This document shows positions 24,183-36,050 of a stretch of DNA of 64,000 nucleotides, piece by piece (the first letter of the stretch is position 1; each line of letters starts with the position of its first letter). The stretch comes from Saururus chinensis (taxonomy: Eukaryota > Streptophyta > Magnoliopsida > Piperales > Saururaceae), in assembly GCA_035235625.1 (NCBI GenBank), contig CP141140.1, forward strand, positions 37,257,351-37,321,350. The letters are read 5' to 3'. A model generated the notes under the pieces. The model worked only from the letters and a program-made list of their open reading frames with translations. It was not told the DNA's origin and made no database searches. The position numbers were made by a program, and so were the translations under genes.

Positions 24183-24509
24183 TGTTGTGAACGTCCTAAG
24201 GGTCTATTCATGGGGCCCACATGCTAGTAGGATAGGTTTTAATTATATTATTGTGTAATAAGGGCATTTAGGTCAATAGGTAATTAGGGTATTAGTGGTT
24301 CTCTTTTAATTAAGTAAATGGGCTTTCGGTGCCTGTTAGTGAGCCTACTTAGTTATTCTATTTAAGTGTAAGGGCAATGCCCTAATTTGGATTAATATAT
24401 CAATTATCTACTGTCTAATCCTCTTGTCTTCTCCCCTTTCCCGGCCTTCCTGCGCCGCTCCCTTTTCGTTACCGGTCAGCCAAACCGTTGTGGACATCAG
24501 TTCACAACA
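24183..24509 (+). repeat. 3' LTR of the gene-capturing element
   Basis: 327 bp, TGTTGTGAACGTCC...AGTTCACAACA, followed by the target duplication GTGTA. It is shorter than the 5' LTR mainly near its end. Confidence 0.9.
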
Positions 24510-24622
24510 GTGTATTAATCAAATTAGGGCCCTTTCAAGCATCAAAACCCTAAATAGGGTAAAAAGATCCAATCTTTATGCAAATCAGTGACTTATTCCC
24601 CTAACCTAGGCTTCGATAATAC

Positions 24623-25632
24623 TGTAGAGTGGTTAAACAGCAAAAAGGGTGGCGGTCCTTAGGCCAAGGATGGGCACAGAACATAAAAATCCTTTCTTTT
24701 GAATGATTAACTACACAGGAGGCATAATCATGCAATCACATAAGCAATAAACATGAAATCTTGGGCATGCATATCATCAAAATGAAATTAAGGAGCAAAT
24801 ATAAACTGTCCTTGGGCTGATCACCCCCTTGGATGTTCTCAAGCCTTCACACAGTTGTTTGATCACAATTGTAACTCAATTAATCAATCAAAGGAAGGGG
24901 TTATTACCTCTTATGTGTAGATACCTCTTGAAACCTTCTTCTTGGATGAAAATCATAGAAAGGAGGGCTTGCCAAGCCTTGTCTTTGAAGCCCCAACCAG
25001 CAAGGAGAGAGATCTCCTTCAAGCACCCTGTCCAAGAGAAGGAAGAGAGGAGAAAGAGGGGGTGGCCAGCAGGTTTTCTCTCCAAAACCTAGAGAGGAGA
25101 CGCACTAAGCAAGGGAGAAGGGGGTGGATTGGGAGGAGAGAGGAGAGGAGAGTGGGGTGGCACACTTAGGGAATCCTCTCCCTCTTCTCTCCCTTTTATA
25201 GCCCTCTTGATCTGCTCTTAATTGGGCTTCTTAAACGGGCTTTATTGGTTGGACCCCTTGCTGAAATTTCCGAGTTCTTCTTAGAGGGTCTGACACAATG
25301 GGAGCATGCTCTGCTCCTCAAAGCCCAAGGGGGCCCAGACCCCCTACACACGGCTAATCCCGTGACATGCTGGACCCCTTCCTAACTATAGCTCTGACCA
25401 TCGACACTTAATTCGTGAGTCGGGACCCACAACATGTTAATACACATCTTAGTCATATGCCTAGTGTGCATGTATGACGAATATGGGTCCCATTAGAATT
25501 TGTGTCATTATAGCTCATGTGGGGTCGGCATGACCGCCCCCACTAACCTTGGACCCCCTGGCCGGTACTGGCTCACCCAAATCACGAATAACATAGACCA
25601 AAATGGGCCCTAACCCATACCCTGGTCCAACA
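24623..25632 (-). mobile_element. Solo LTR, family 'TGTTGGACC' (copy A)
   Basis: Read on the minus strand it begins TGTTGGACCAGGG and ends CCACTCTACA. It matches four other copies in this window through the GC-rich 'ccggctcaccc'-type segment, a GA-rich stretch and a TATA-like box ('ccttttata' on the plus strand near 25193). No internal retroelement domains adjoin it. Flanks AATAC and CTTAC agree at three of five positions, a possible decayed duplication. Confidence 0.85.
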
Positions 25633-26153
25633 CTTACAATTATGTTTATGAGTTTTCTTGCTTTTCTCTTCTTGACTGAACCTTAGGCTTTATTAGATAT
25701 TGTTTATTGTTTGCAGTGCATTCATACCACGCATTAGAGAGATTATAGATATGTCTGCCGATTTGGTTTCTAAATGTTCAGTGTGGATAGCTTCAGCCTA
25801 AATGTTTGTTTGGCCAACTAAACATGTTCCTGCTCTGGAAAGTTAGTAAATTGAGTCAACACCGTGAACTTGTTTTAAATTGATAGTTCAACTTCAATTA
25901 AAATACCTCTATCTATCTAGGATTTTATATACGTGTATACTAGAACAATTACAGAGTGAAGCTTCTCAAACTTATATTCAAATTTGCTCTTATATTGCAT
26001 GCTCTCTTCCCAAGTGTAATTTGACCATGAAGAATCTGTCTTCCCGTCAAAGGCAAGCCATCTTTGTCTGCTGACCCTAATTGGGGCTGCATGAGTAAAT
26101 TAAGAATATAGTAAGTTTTCCTCCTCCACTTGCATTGTTCTTCCTACCAGCTT
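25633..26153. other. No gene seen
   Basis: T-rich unique-looking DNA between a solo LTR and a MULE. Short open frames only, none with a recognisable family. It may be original intergenic or intronic host sequence. Confidence 0.4.
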
Positions 26154-26352
26154 TAAATATTTGAATGAGTCTATATGCACCCCACTAATTCACTCAATAT
26201 CCCATTTTACTCATAAATTCATAAGGTTCTATGTGGATTGATGGAAACTGGGAGATAGGGAAAGAGAAAGAGAGTGAATCCAGGTGAAAGAGAGACTAGG
26301 AGATTCTTAAAATGTTTCTACTATTTGGTTGCACAAATAATGTTAGAGAAAA

Positions 26353-26601
26353 TTGATGGTGACGGTTGAGGTAGCGGAGGTCGTGGTAGTGGCGGTGGTG
26401 ATAGCGATGATGGTGGCGGTTGTGGTGATTGTGGCGGTGGTGGTGGTGGTAGCGGTGGCTGCGGCAGCGGAGGTGGCAGCAGTGGCTATGGCGGCAATAG
26501 CGGTTGTGGCAGCAATGGTGGTGGTGGGTGTGGCGGTGGTGGCGGCGACGACAGCAGCAGTGGTGGTGGCAGTTGTAGTGCTGGCGGCAGCAGTGGTGGT
26601 G
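26353..26601. repeat. GGT/GGC trinucleotide block, left half
   Basis: Imperfect GGT, GGC, GCA and GAT triplets. Because the pattern is triplet-based, frames read as Val/Ala-rich or Gly-rich protein without implying one. It continues after the inserted retroelement at 34218-34545. Confidence 0.92.
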
Positions 26602-26930
26602 TGTTGTGCAAGATCACCTGGACTACTTATTTTCCTTTTATTGCATTGTATTAGACTACTTTTATATTTCCTTCATATTTGCTTATGTAATAGGATAAAT
26701 AACTATATTTGGTCAGCTAGTGGTCCATGGGATAGTCGGGCCCACTAGCTAGTGCGGCTCCCTAGGAGAGAGGGCACGACTCCCTATAAGGGTCGTCCCC
26801 TACCTTGTTTCTTGCTTATGCAATTGAATATTCAGAACTTCTCCCCTTTCTTCTTCTTCTTCTTCTTCTTCTCTTCCCTTTCCCTACGTGAGAGTTTAAG
26901 GTACCATTTGTGCCCATATCAGGCACAACA
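26602..26930 (+). repeat. 5' LTR of the nested Gypsy fossil
   Basis: TGTTGTGCAAGATCACC...AGGCACAACA, 329 bp, containing a (TTC)n stretch near 26850. Mirrored by the split 3' LTR. Confidence 0.92.
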
Positions 26931-26944
26931 TTGGTATTGGAGCC
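26931..26944 (+). promoter_or_regulatory. Primer binding site, initiator-Met tRNA type
   Basis: 'ttggtattggagcc' immediately follows the 5' LTR; one base from the consensus TGGTATCGGAGC. Confidence 0.88.
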
Positions 26945-29900
26945 TTCACGATCCCCGGCCATGGCGCGATGCACGCAACTCGCCACGGGCCCAGGAGCTT
27001 AGCCCAAGAAGGAGGCCGAAGCTTTAGTGGACAGTCCCAAAACTGCCTTGGAGACCATCAGCACTCCTACCCTAGCGTAGATTATGGCCGTTGCGTAGCT
27101 CTAGGCAAGTCCTTCAGTTCCATTAGTGCCTCTCCTCTCTAGACCACCAATCGCGAACATGAACAAGGGTCGTAGGCACTGGAACAGCACTGCCCAAGCA
27201 CCCAGGCAGTGGCAGAAAGGGAGACGCGTATTCCACAGGCTCCTCTGCGCTTTGGCACCATCAACCATGCTGGAGAAGGGAGGCACCAGGCCTGGGATAT
27301 ACGAGGCCCACCAGGTGTTCGGGAAAAGTCCCCAATGGTGCTGCCTCCCAGAAACCTTTTCCAAGAGATGTAGGTCGACTAGGATGAGTACTCGGGGCCT
27401 TGCAGAGGACCACGAGGAGGAGCTGAGCCTCGTTTAGCCCGCCTGTAGTTCCCTTGTTACAATGGGGATGACAACCCAGTAGAGTGGTTGTACATGGCTG
27501 AGAAATTTTTTACCTACCAGGGAATGTACTCCAAGGCTGAATGACTATGCATAGCTTCAGGAAGGAGGTGTGTTACCCCACTTGCATCGCCTTCTCTGAC
27601 GAGCTATGAATACAGTTTGGCCCCAACGAATTCAAGGATTTCAACAAGATGCTCTCAATGTTGTGCCAAACAACCACCATCTGGGCCTATTACACGGAGT
27701 TCATGAAGGTGGTAACCGCCTTCCCGACTGGACAATGGCAGCCTTGGTGGTTACATTCAAGAGAGGTCTTAAGCCTGAGATTTCTAAGGAGATGTGCCAT
27801 TCCCATGCGCCAGTATGCGAGACATCGTGCGGCATGCATGAATTGAGGAGGAGAAGTTGGTCCAACAATGGAGAGGGGGGTGGCTTGGGCCCTTCCCACA
27901 TTCCAATGTCAGCGCTAGCCCCCTTGCTGCCTTGTCTAGCAGCCCAGTGCTAGGCTGACTCGGCCAATAGCCCCCTTCGTCAAGCCAGATTGTTCGTCGT
28001 CTTACACTAGCACATATGGAGGAGCGTCGGTCCAAGGGACTATGTTTCTATTGTGATGAAAAGTTTGTTCCAGGACACTGTTGCTTTGTCAAAGGCAGCC
28101 TCCTCGTTGAGGAGACCGAGGAGGAAGGCATGGTGGATAGGGCCTACTCTTCCCACTATGATGATGTGTTGTCCATGATTTCTGTGCATGCCTTTTCAAG
28201 GGCATTCACTCCTCCTGCGAAGCGGATTCAAGGCCACCTCAAGTGGCAGCAAGTGGCCATCTTGATCGATAGTGGTTTCACCCACAACTTCATCAATGAT
28301 AAGGTGGCTCAGCGTCTTGGCTGCTTCGTGTCCGATTTAAAGCCCTTTGATGTTTTGATTGGTGATAGGACACATCTCAGGAGCTCTGGAGTATGTGCTC
28401 AGGCCGCCCTCACCATCTAGGGCAAGACCTTCATCACCGACCTCTTCTTGCTTCCTACAAAGGGGGCAGACGTGGTGTTAGGGGTTCAGTGGCTACAGGA
28501 GCTCTGTGATATGGTCTGGAACTTCAGAGATATGGTTATGGACTTTGAGGTTCAGGGGCAGTGGGTTTGGATTGAAGGATCTTGGCCGGGCACCCTTCTC
28601 TCAGCCTAGTCGCGTGAGTTCTTTTTTCTGGTTCGTACCCCACGGGTTCCTCTTGCAACAGCGGGCAACAATCGAGGTGCCTCAAGATAAGCTGCCTCCG
28701 GATCTTCTTGATTTATTGGTGAGGCATCAGGAGGTGTTACTTTAGCCTACTTCAGCCAGGCTTTGGTTGGCCGCTCCTTGTCCTTGTCCATTTACGAGAA
28801 GGAGATGTTGGCTATTGTCCTCACCGTTAACAAATGGCAGCCTTACTTGCTAGGCCGCATATTTCTCACCCGCACTGACCACCAGCACCTAAAGTACTTC
28901 CTTGAGCAAAGGGTGTCCACTCCAGCATAGCAATGGTGGGTTAGTAGTACTTGGGTATGATTATGAGGTTGTTTACAAGAAAGGGTCGGAAAACACTGTG
29001 GCCAATGCCATTTCTCGTAACTCTACTTCCGGTTCATGCTTGGCTATTTTTACTCCGTCCTACCCCTTCATTTATGAGTTGAGGTAGGTATACATTGAGG
29101 ATCCTCCGACACAGACCTTGATTACAGCTCTCTAGGCCGAACCGGGCTGCTTGTCCCTTCTTTTTGTGGCGGGATAACCTGCTCTTTTGGAAGGACCGTC
29201 TTGGGGTACTGGATGTTGATGATCTTTGCCAACACATTCTCTCCCACTTCCATGACACTCTAGTGGCTGGTCATGAAGGTGCATTCTACACCTATAAGTC
29301 GGTCAGCCAAAAGCTTTATGTGGCAGGGTATTCACCGGGCCATTCAGGAGTATGTTGCCACTTGTAATGTATGTCAGAGAGCTAAGGCTGCCATGATGTC
29401 TCCTGCCGGTTTGCTTCAACCGTTACCCATTCCTGACAAGTTTTGGGAGGATGTTTCAATAGACTTCATGGAGGCCTTGCCCGTAGTGCAAGGCAAGTCA
29501 ATGATTCTGGTGGTGGTGGACAAGTTGTCCAAGTATGCTCACTTTTGTGCTTTGCGCCATCCATTCACCGTCAAGACAGTGGCAAAGCTCTATGTGCGGG
29601 AGGTAGCCAAACTCCACGGCATGCCTTGCACTATTGTATCGAACTGAGATAGGATCTTCATCTCTCAGTTCTGGCGGGAGTTCTTCGATTTCTAGGGCAC
29701 TCCACATGAGCACCGTTTATCACCCACAAACAGATGGTCAGACAGAAGTGGTGAACCATTATTTGGAGCAGTATCTCCGCTATTTCACTATGTCTCAGGC
29801 TCTCCGGTGGCTCCAACTTCTTCCATGGGTGGAGTGGTCGTACAACACCATCTTTCACACTCGCATGGGGTTTACTCCTTTTGAGTTAATGTATGGCCTC

Positions 29901-30555
29901 CCACCTTCGACCGTGTTATCTTATGTTCCTCACCTCCCCTCTGTGGCTGAGGTTCTTCGTCAGCTTAAGGAGAACTTGTCCTCTCCTCAGAACCAGATGA
30001 AGCAAATTTATGATGGCCATCGCACTGATAGGGAGTTTGTGGTGGGTGACTTGGTTTATGTCTCCGTTCTTCCTTAGTGCCAGACATCCTTGTTTTAGTC
30101 TGAGCATTCCAAGCTTGTCCCTTGTTTCCATGGTCCATATGCTATGGTGGATCATATCGACCCGATGGCTTATTGCCTTGCTCTAAAGCCTGACTTTTTG
30201 TCCACCCTGTCTTCCACGTTTCCAGGCACTGTTGTTGTATAGGTGATGCCTCCCTCGCCACTAATGTTCCACCACCTCCTTTGATGGGACCGGTCCATCC
30301 TTCTATTCTTGTTCCAGCCTTGGTGCTTGATTAGTGTCAGATCCATTGTTCGGGTCATATCATTATAGAGGTGCTCGTTTCTTGGCAGGGCCAGTCTCTG
30401 GAGGATGCTACGTGGCTCTCTAGGGACAAGTTCATGACTCGCTACTCGGCTTGGTCACCTTAAGATCAAGGCGAATAGCAGAAGCGTGGTAGAGTGTTGT
30501 GCATGATCACCTAAACTACTTATTTTCCTTTTATTGCATTGTAGTAGACTACTTT

Positions 30556-33500
30556 TGTAACGTCTGGGAATTTTCTAAATTCCCAAAGTCGTACACGGGG
30601 AAATTAGGGTGTTGGACTCCTTTATCTTATCATGGGAATATCTTGATCATCAGTTGGAAGTGGTGATGGAATCATATATGAATGGAAAGTAGACAGAAAG
30701 AGCTTCGAAATGCCACCAAGAACATGCGAATCAGAGTCTGGATGAGGGAGAAATGACCGTATGAAGTTGAACATATCATGCAGGACACGTTTACCCGAAT
30801 TGAACATGCGAATTGTCCATTTAAGTCACTATACTGGCTTGATCAATTAGTATTCCGAATTTGTGTTTTTGGGGCCCAATTTGGTTGCTAAATTGAAGAG
30901 TTTTTATTCCAAATTCTCATGGGATTAGGAGCCCTAATCCCATATGCCTATAAAAAGAGAGAATTAGGGCTTTTTGGGGGTCCTTTGCCCGATTGGGGGA
31001 GCTTTTTGGACGGTGAAGGAAAGTGAATTTTCCAGCGAGACTCCGGCGAGGTGTTGGCGGTAGTGGATCGACAACAACTCGACCTTAGAGGTAAGATTTC
31101 AATTTGAGACTGACGAAGACATCATTAATTAATTTTAATGAAAGTTATAGCGATTTTTGCAAATACTGTTCACGTGATTAGTGAACAGTACTTTCAATAG
31201 CCGGAATCATTGTATTATGGGGACCATTGGCCCTTGCCGTGGCGACCGTGGCTCTGGCCACGGAAGCCCTAACTCCGGCGGCCTTGGCAGCAGCAGTGAA
31301 ACTACTGCTGCAGGCCGTCTGGTCATTGTGCGAGAAAAAATAAAATAAAAACTTAGAACAGACCCACCACCGGACGATGGTGGGTAGCCGCTAGCCGAAA
31401 GAGGGATCGGATTCCCGGAATAGCTGGGCTAAGGTGATCCTGGTCTAGCCTAACCTATCGTCGGCCATGGCGCCCTGCCGCCACAGTAGCCCCGGCCGCA
31501 CGAACAGTGAAAGAAAAAAAAGAGGGACAAAAAGAAAGGGCAGCCTTTGGCTGCCGGCTAGCCACCGGGTGGCGAGGGAACAGATGTTGTCAGTTCCGCC
31601 GTTTGCCGGCGGTCCGAGAACACCTGGGCCATCCCTCCTCTGCCGCTGGCGGCACTGCCAGAGGCCGGACTGCCTCTTGTCCGTCGCAAAGAAGATGACC
31701 CGCAATGCGGGTCGTCAGCCGCTGGACCGGGTCGGGTTTCCCAACCCAATTCGGTCTGGTCTGATTTGAAAAAAAAAACAAATTTAACACCCACTGAACC
31801 AGGTCCGGTTAAGTAGGGTTTAGGTGTGGAAAAAAATCGTAGAAAATTACTGTTGAACCTTGATAGGTGTGGGAGTTTTCTGACTAAGTTTCATATCAGC
31901 TAAAAATCTTAGAGGTTGTGAAATGACCTTTTTACCCTTGTTAGTTAATTATCGTACAATATTAACTTACCCAATTTAGAGGCTCTGGTTCAGGAGCCTA
32001 TGAGTTGATCTAAAAAGTGGGAAAATTCTCAGTGAGAGTTTAATGGGTAACTAAATTATAGACTAGACCTTTTGGTGGGTAAAAATACCAATGAGTGGGT
32101 AATTGACCTTTTTGCCCCTAAGTTTAATCGTAAACTGTTAAATAAACCTGGGTCGGTTTAAGGGGTTCACAACCCCATTATATGCCAGGAAAATTACACA
32201 GAGTCCATGAAGTCAAGTAGTATACTTGAGTTCAATTTTGGACCCGTTGAATGTCATTAAGGCCTTAAACCAAATGATAGAAATACCCCTATGCAAACTA
32301 GCCTGCATTTGCGTGGATGTTGTTAACGGGCCAATGTGATACTGAAACCTTTTGAGAGGTTAAAAACCTACCCGAGTGCAGAGATGAATGTATCCAATGT
32401 TAGATAATTACTCTAATGCCTTTAGGTGCATTACGACCAGTTTCATAAAGATTTATTAAGAAAACCCAAGGAGGGCTAGGGCATGAGAGCTTGAATAATT
32501 CTTATATCATTAATGAATTTTATTATTGATATTATGATTTTCTTGGACCTGTGTAGTTATGATGGTTTACATTGTTCTTTGTTTCAATTTGTGATATTGA
32601 TGTTGTGATAGTAATTTATCACTATCTTAAGATTATTGGAAGATTAATTGATGGGGTTTGATAGCTTTGGATTGGGCGAGAACACCTAATCAAGATAAAG
32701 ACTAAAATACCTCAGAGGCGTCTGGGATTAGTTCATACAATGAACAAAGCCTTTGACCTGATGATTTGCCTTAGTTGATGAACCAATGGCATGTCTCGAG
32801 TTGTAAACCTTAGTCTAGAAGGGACTAATGGGGTTTGGGATAATCATTCGGAATCCTGGCTTATAGATGAGTAAGATAGGGTTCAGAATGGTTTTCTAAG
32901 TTTTAGCCCTATTGAGGAGCTACTGATTTGACCGTGTAGTTGTACCTCCCCATTGGACGAAGTTCCTTGTGAGCCGGGCTCACCGCAGATCTATTGAAGA
33001 TCTTTTAGTGTACATGCAATTAGGGTCGCTGACATCCTGCTTGGTTGGCGTCTCTAACCACTTCTGTTCAGGTGCAGTTGTGGGCCATGCCCTTCCACTC
33101 CGGTCAGGTCCATATGGGCTAGGTTGGGAGATGGCACTTCCTGGTGGATTCCAGGGGCCTGGTGGATTCTAGGGTATTTCGTTGTCATTTGTCACTTAGG
33201 TTGACATCTAATGAGTCTGTCTATCATTGGGATTAGACAGGGATATTAATTATCGAACAATGGTTCGAGAGATAATTAATAATATTGATTGATATTGCTT
33301 GTTTAATTAGAACAAGTGGAACGATTAAAGGACTTGCATAAAATGTAGGTTGCTTGAAAATACTTAAGTATTGCATGTGTGATGCTATGCTTCTTAGTAT
33401 AGTGTAGTATTAGATAGAACTACGTCTGGATCCGATCTTGTTGGAAACATTGGAGATGTTGTCTGATGAGTACGTAGGCAACTAACATCAGGTAATGTTG

Positions 33501-33953
33501 GCCCAATCCGAAAAATATTAATAAAACCTTTTGTCCTTTGGAAGCTCTTCTCCTAAAGGCAAAGAGGTTCCATTGTGGTTGTAGTTGTTGTTTGGTTTGC
33601 TTTGTTGCAGGTTTTCTAGGCGACAACGAGTGAGACCAAGATTGACGCGTGTAGGATGAAGTTTCTTCGTGTTTGCAACTCTGGTACGTAAGTGTACCTT
33701 AAGCATGAGAGTCAACTTGTTATTTATTTTCATACGGGTGACAGACTTGTACTTAGCTGGATGAGCTAGTCTTTATGAATTTTCAGACGTTAAATAATAT
33801 CATATACTTTGATATTTTTATTTGTAAACCGCAGTTATCATGACCTGGATATTTAATAGAAGGGTTTGTTTTGTACTTAAAGAAAGAAAGAAAATTCTTG
33901 CTACTTACCGTTCGTGCTATTTAAAAATACTTTGAAAAATCCGGGTCGTGACA
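30556..33953 (+). mobile_element. 3.4-kb solo-LTR-like insertion with perfect 5-bp TSD
   Basis: Starts TGTAACGTCTGGGAATTTTC and ends GGGTCGTGACA, flanked by ACTTT on both sides (30551-30555 and 33954-33958), and sits inside the 3' LTR of the Gypsy fossil. A TATA-like 'cctataaaaagagag' lies near 30947, followed by a GC-rich transcribed segment (31200-31750). No gag or pol is visible, so it is most simply a solo LTR of unusual length, or a pol-less element. The last 900 bases are shared with 1270-2169. Confidence 0.88.
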
Positions 33954-34217
33954 ACTTTCTTTTATATTTCCTTCATATTTGTTTATGTAATAGGATAAAT
34001 AACTGTATTTGGCCAGCTAGTGGCTCACAGGATAGTTGGGCCCACTAGCTGGCACAGATCCCTAGGAGAGAGGATGCAACTCCCTATAAGGGTCGTCCCC
34101 TGCCTTGTTTCTTGCTTATGCAATTGAATATTCAGAACTTCTCCCTTTTTTCTTCTTCTCTTCCCTTTCCCTGCGTGAGAGTTCAAGGTACCGTTTGTGC
34201 CCATATCGGGCATAACT

Positions 34218-34545
34218 TGGTGGCATGATGACGGTGGCGGGGCTGGTGGTAGTGAAGGCGATGACGGTTGTGGGAGTAGTGGCAGTGGTAGTTGCGGTGG
34301 CGGTGGTGGTGATGGTGGCGGCAGTGACAGTAGGGGTAGTGGCAATGGTGGTAGTAGTGGTGGTGGCGGTAGTCGTTGTGGTAGTAGTGGTAGCAGCGGT
34401 GGTGGTGATGGCGGTAGTGGTGGCGGGGGTGGTGATGGCAGCAGTGACGGTGACAGTAGTAATGGTGGTGGCGACAGCGGTGGTGGCAGTAGCGGTGGTG
34501 GTAGTGGAGGCGGTGACAATGATGATGGTGGTAGTAGCGGTAAGA
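34218..34545. repeat. GGT/GGC trinucleotide block, right half
   Basis: Continuation of the block at 26353-26601; together nearly 580 bases of imperfect GGT/GGC/AGT triplets forming the core of the MULE. All six frames stay open for 110-160 codons, which reflects triplet periodicity rather than a gene. Confidence 0.92.
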
Positions 34546-34811
34546 CATAAGTCTTTAGTACGCTAATTTTCTCCTAAAATCCATAGGTTGATGGGTGGAA
34601 AAAAATTTGGCCAATTTTTTATCCATTTTCTCTTAGTTTTCAGTCTAGGTTCTCTTTCCCTGTTGCACCAAATAGTAGAAACTAAGGGATTTTAAGAAGA
34701 TTCATTTCCTTTCCTCTACTTTCCACCAATCCGAACAGACCCAGGGTTTTATAGGGTTGTTGGGGTACTAAGGGGATCATTGGGGTGCATATAGACTCAT
34801 TCTAAATATTA

Positions 34812-36046
34812 ATGCTAATATTTTGGAAGTGGATGCACTATAATTAAATAGGATTCTCTACATGATGCTTACTTATCTTTATAAACTGGGTTCATTGTAA
34901 CTTCATAATTTTGTCGGCTGTTTGGCCTCTTTGTGGTGGACCATAATCGAGTATGGGATACATATATGGGGGTGACAAAACATTTATAATTATGGGGGAT
35001 GCAATTATGTGTCATGGCTATGCTCATCAACTACAAGAGTATCATCTAGCTAGAAAGCAAAAGCAAGTCAATCCAATAAGTGATCTGGTTATTGTTGCTA
35101 TTGTAGGGCTTCACTGGGTTCATTTGCTGTTCTCAAGGACTTGATAGTTCTGGCCTAAGCTCCACAGCTGTTGTAAGTTCTTACAAATCAAACTAGTGAA
35201 GAAGGATTTTTACTTATGGTTGTTTTGTACATTATCAATTGTTTTATTTTGTGGACTACTTCATGTGATTTTTTATTCTGTTTGTTATTATAGTTTACAA
35301 ATTTTTTTTGCTTGGCAAAGTTGTTTTTTTCCCGGTTTAGTGCTTGTTATGTTTTGTATGTTTTTTTTTCAGCTTCAGGCAGACTGACAACTTTAAACGT
35401 TTCTGTCCTCCGCATAAACTGTTATTCTCAGTCATCTGGCGCAGGGCTTGAATTTTTGGTGGTGCACAAAGGCATTATTTTAGTACGAATTGTGTTTGAT
35501 TTAATTATTCGTGCTCGCTAAACTGGTTTCAGGAGGGTGAAGCAATCTGTAAGTTCCTTCTGCTTCGTATCATCTTCTGTAACTTTCATTCATATGATGC
35601 ATACTTTTCATATTGAAATCTTGTTACAACTTACAACCATCTTTCTATTACATTACATGGATATCTTTCTTTCCTTTGGTGAAAAGTTTCTGACGATGCT
35701 TTGTGTTTTTTGAAGCCTTTTACTATTGGACGCCTGCTTTTCCTTTTTATTAACTCTCTGGCTTCTTCACGTTAATTGCTGCTCTATTTGGCTTCACATA
35801 AGCTGCTATTGGCCACCCTTCTCATTGTTGGTCTCTTTAATTTCATGTTAAGGCCCTTCTTCTCTTTTTTTTTTTCCATCTTAAGGCTGCTTCAAATTTT
35901 CTCTTGCTTGAGTTTCCTTTCCTTGGCCTCTCTTTCATTGGGTGCTCTTTTTCTCTTTATTCTCTATATGATGTGGTCCTTGAATTCAGTGAAGCTTTCT
36001 AGCTTCTTCTTTCCATTGGCCAGCTTTTTTCTGAATTGGAATTTTC
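34812..36046. other. No gene recognised
   Basis: T-rich DNA with several pyrimidine tracts followed by AG, an intron-like texture. Short frames appear hydrophobic simply because of T-richness. No protein family is recognised. Confidence 0.4.
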
Positions 36047-36050
36047 TGCT

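Larger units (their letters stand above)
17735..24509 (+). mobile_element. LTR retroelement carrying host-gene fragments (gene capture)
   Basis: Both ends are defined: 5' LTR 17735-18104 and 3' LTR 24183-24509, TG...CA termini, flanked by GTGTA on both sides (17730-17734 and 24510-24514). A PBS for initiator-Met tRNA follows the 5' LTR. Between the LTRs no reverse transcriptase or integrase is recognisable. There is instead a contracted ankyrin/CCCH zinc-finger reading frame (18191-18620) and a methionine gamma-lyase-like stretch (22956-23124), separated by a secondary insertion (about 19030-22680). The LTRs differ at roughly 20 of the first 260 positions, so the insertion is not recent. Lacking pol, it must have moved with proteins supplied by another element. 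The short region before the 3' LTR resembles the end of Ty3/Gypsy polyproteins, suggesting a Gypsy origin. Confidence 0.85.
26602..34217 (+). mobile_element. Ty3/Gypsy fossil (integrase of chromovirus type), nested in the MULE
   Basis: 5' LTR 26602-26930; PBS 26931 onward ('ttggtattggagcc', initiator-Met type); 3' LTR starting at 30495 and ending at 34217, itself split by another insertion. Target duplication TGGTG at 26597-26601 and 34218-34222. Recognisable parts in order: gag-like segment (about 27430-27900), zinc knuckle and aspartic protease (28016-28420, ILIDSGFTHNFI), part of RT/RNase H (about 28620-29020), integrase (29200-30060, with CNVCQRAKA, the VSIDFMEALP core and PQTDGQTEVVN). 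Broken in many places and incomplete. The LTRs differ at roughly 20 of 240 aligned positions, so it is old. Sequence without the nested insertion is about 4.2 kb, shorter than intact relatives. Confidence 0.9.
26163..34802. mobile_element. Non-autonomous MULE with 9-bp TSD and trinucleotide core, split by nested retroelements
   Basis: Ends are inverted: left GAATGAGTCTATATGCACCC, right the complement of the same 20 bases. The match continues, with gaps, for about 200 bases (left 'tctactatttggttgcac' against right 'gttgcaccaaatagtaga'). Flanking 9-mers are TAAATATTT (26154-26162) and TAAATATTA (34803-34811), eight of nine identical, as expected for Mutator-like transposition. Removing the Gypsy element (26602-34217 plus one TGGTG) leaves about 1.02 kb. 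The centre is a GGT/GGC-rich trinucleotide block. No transposase is encoded. Confidence 0.85.

Noticed and set aside
31445-31794. Several overlapping GC-rich frames of 60-100 codons
   Set aside because: They lie in the GC-rich transcribed part of a 3.4-kb LTR-type insertion; overlapping frames on both strands indicate composition, not genes.
34183-34566. Glycine-, valine- and histidine-rich open frames in the GGT/GGC block
   Set aside because: Triplet repeat DNA inside a MULE gives long open frames in all phases. No initiation context or flanking exons support a gene, although a captured glycine-rich segment remains possible and is noted as a finding.
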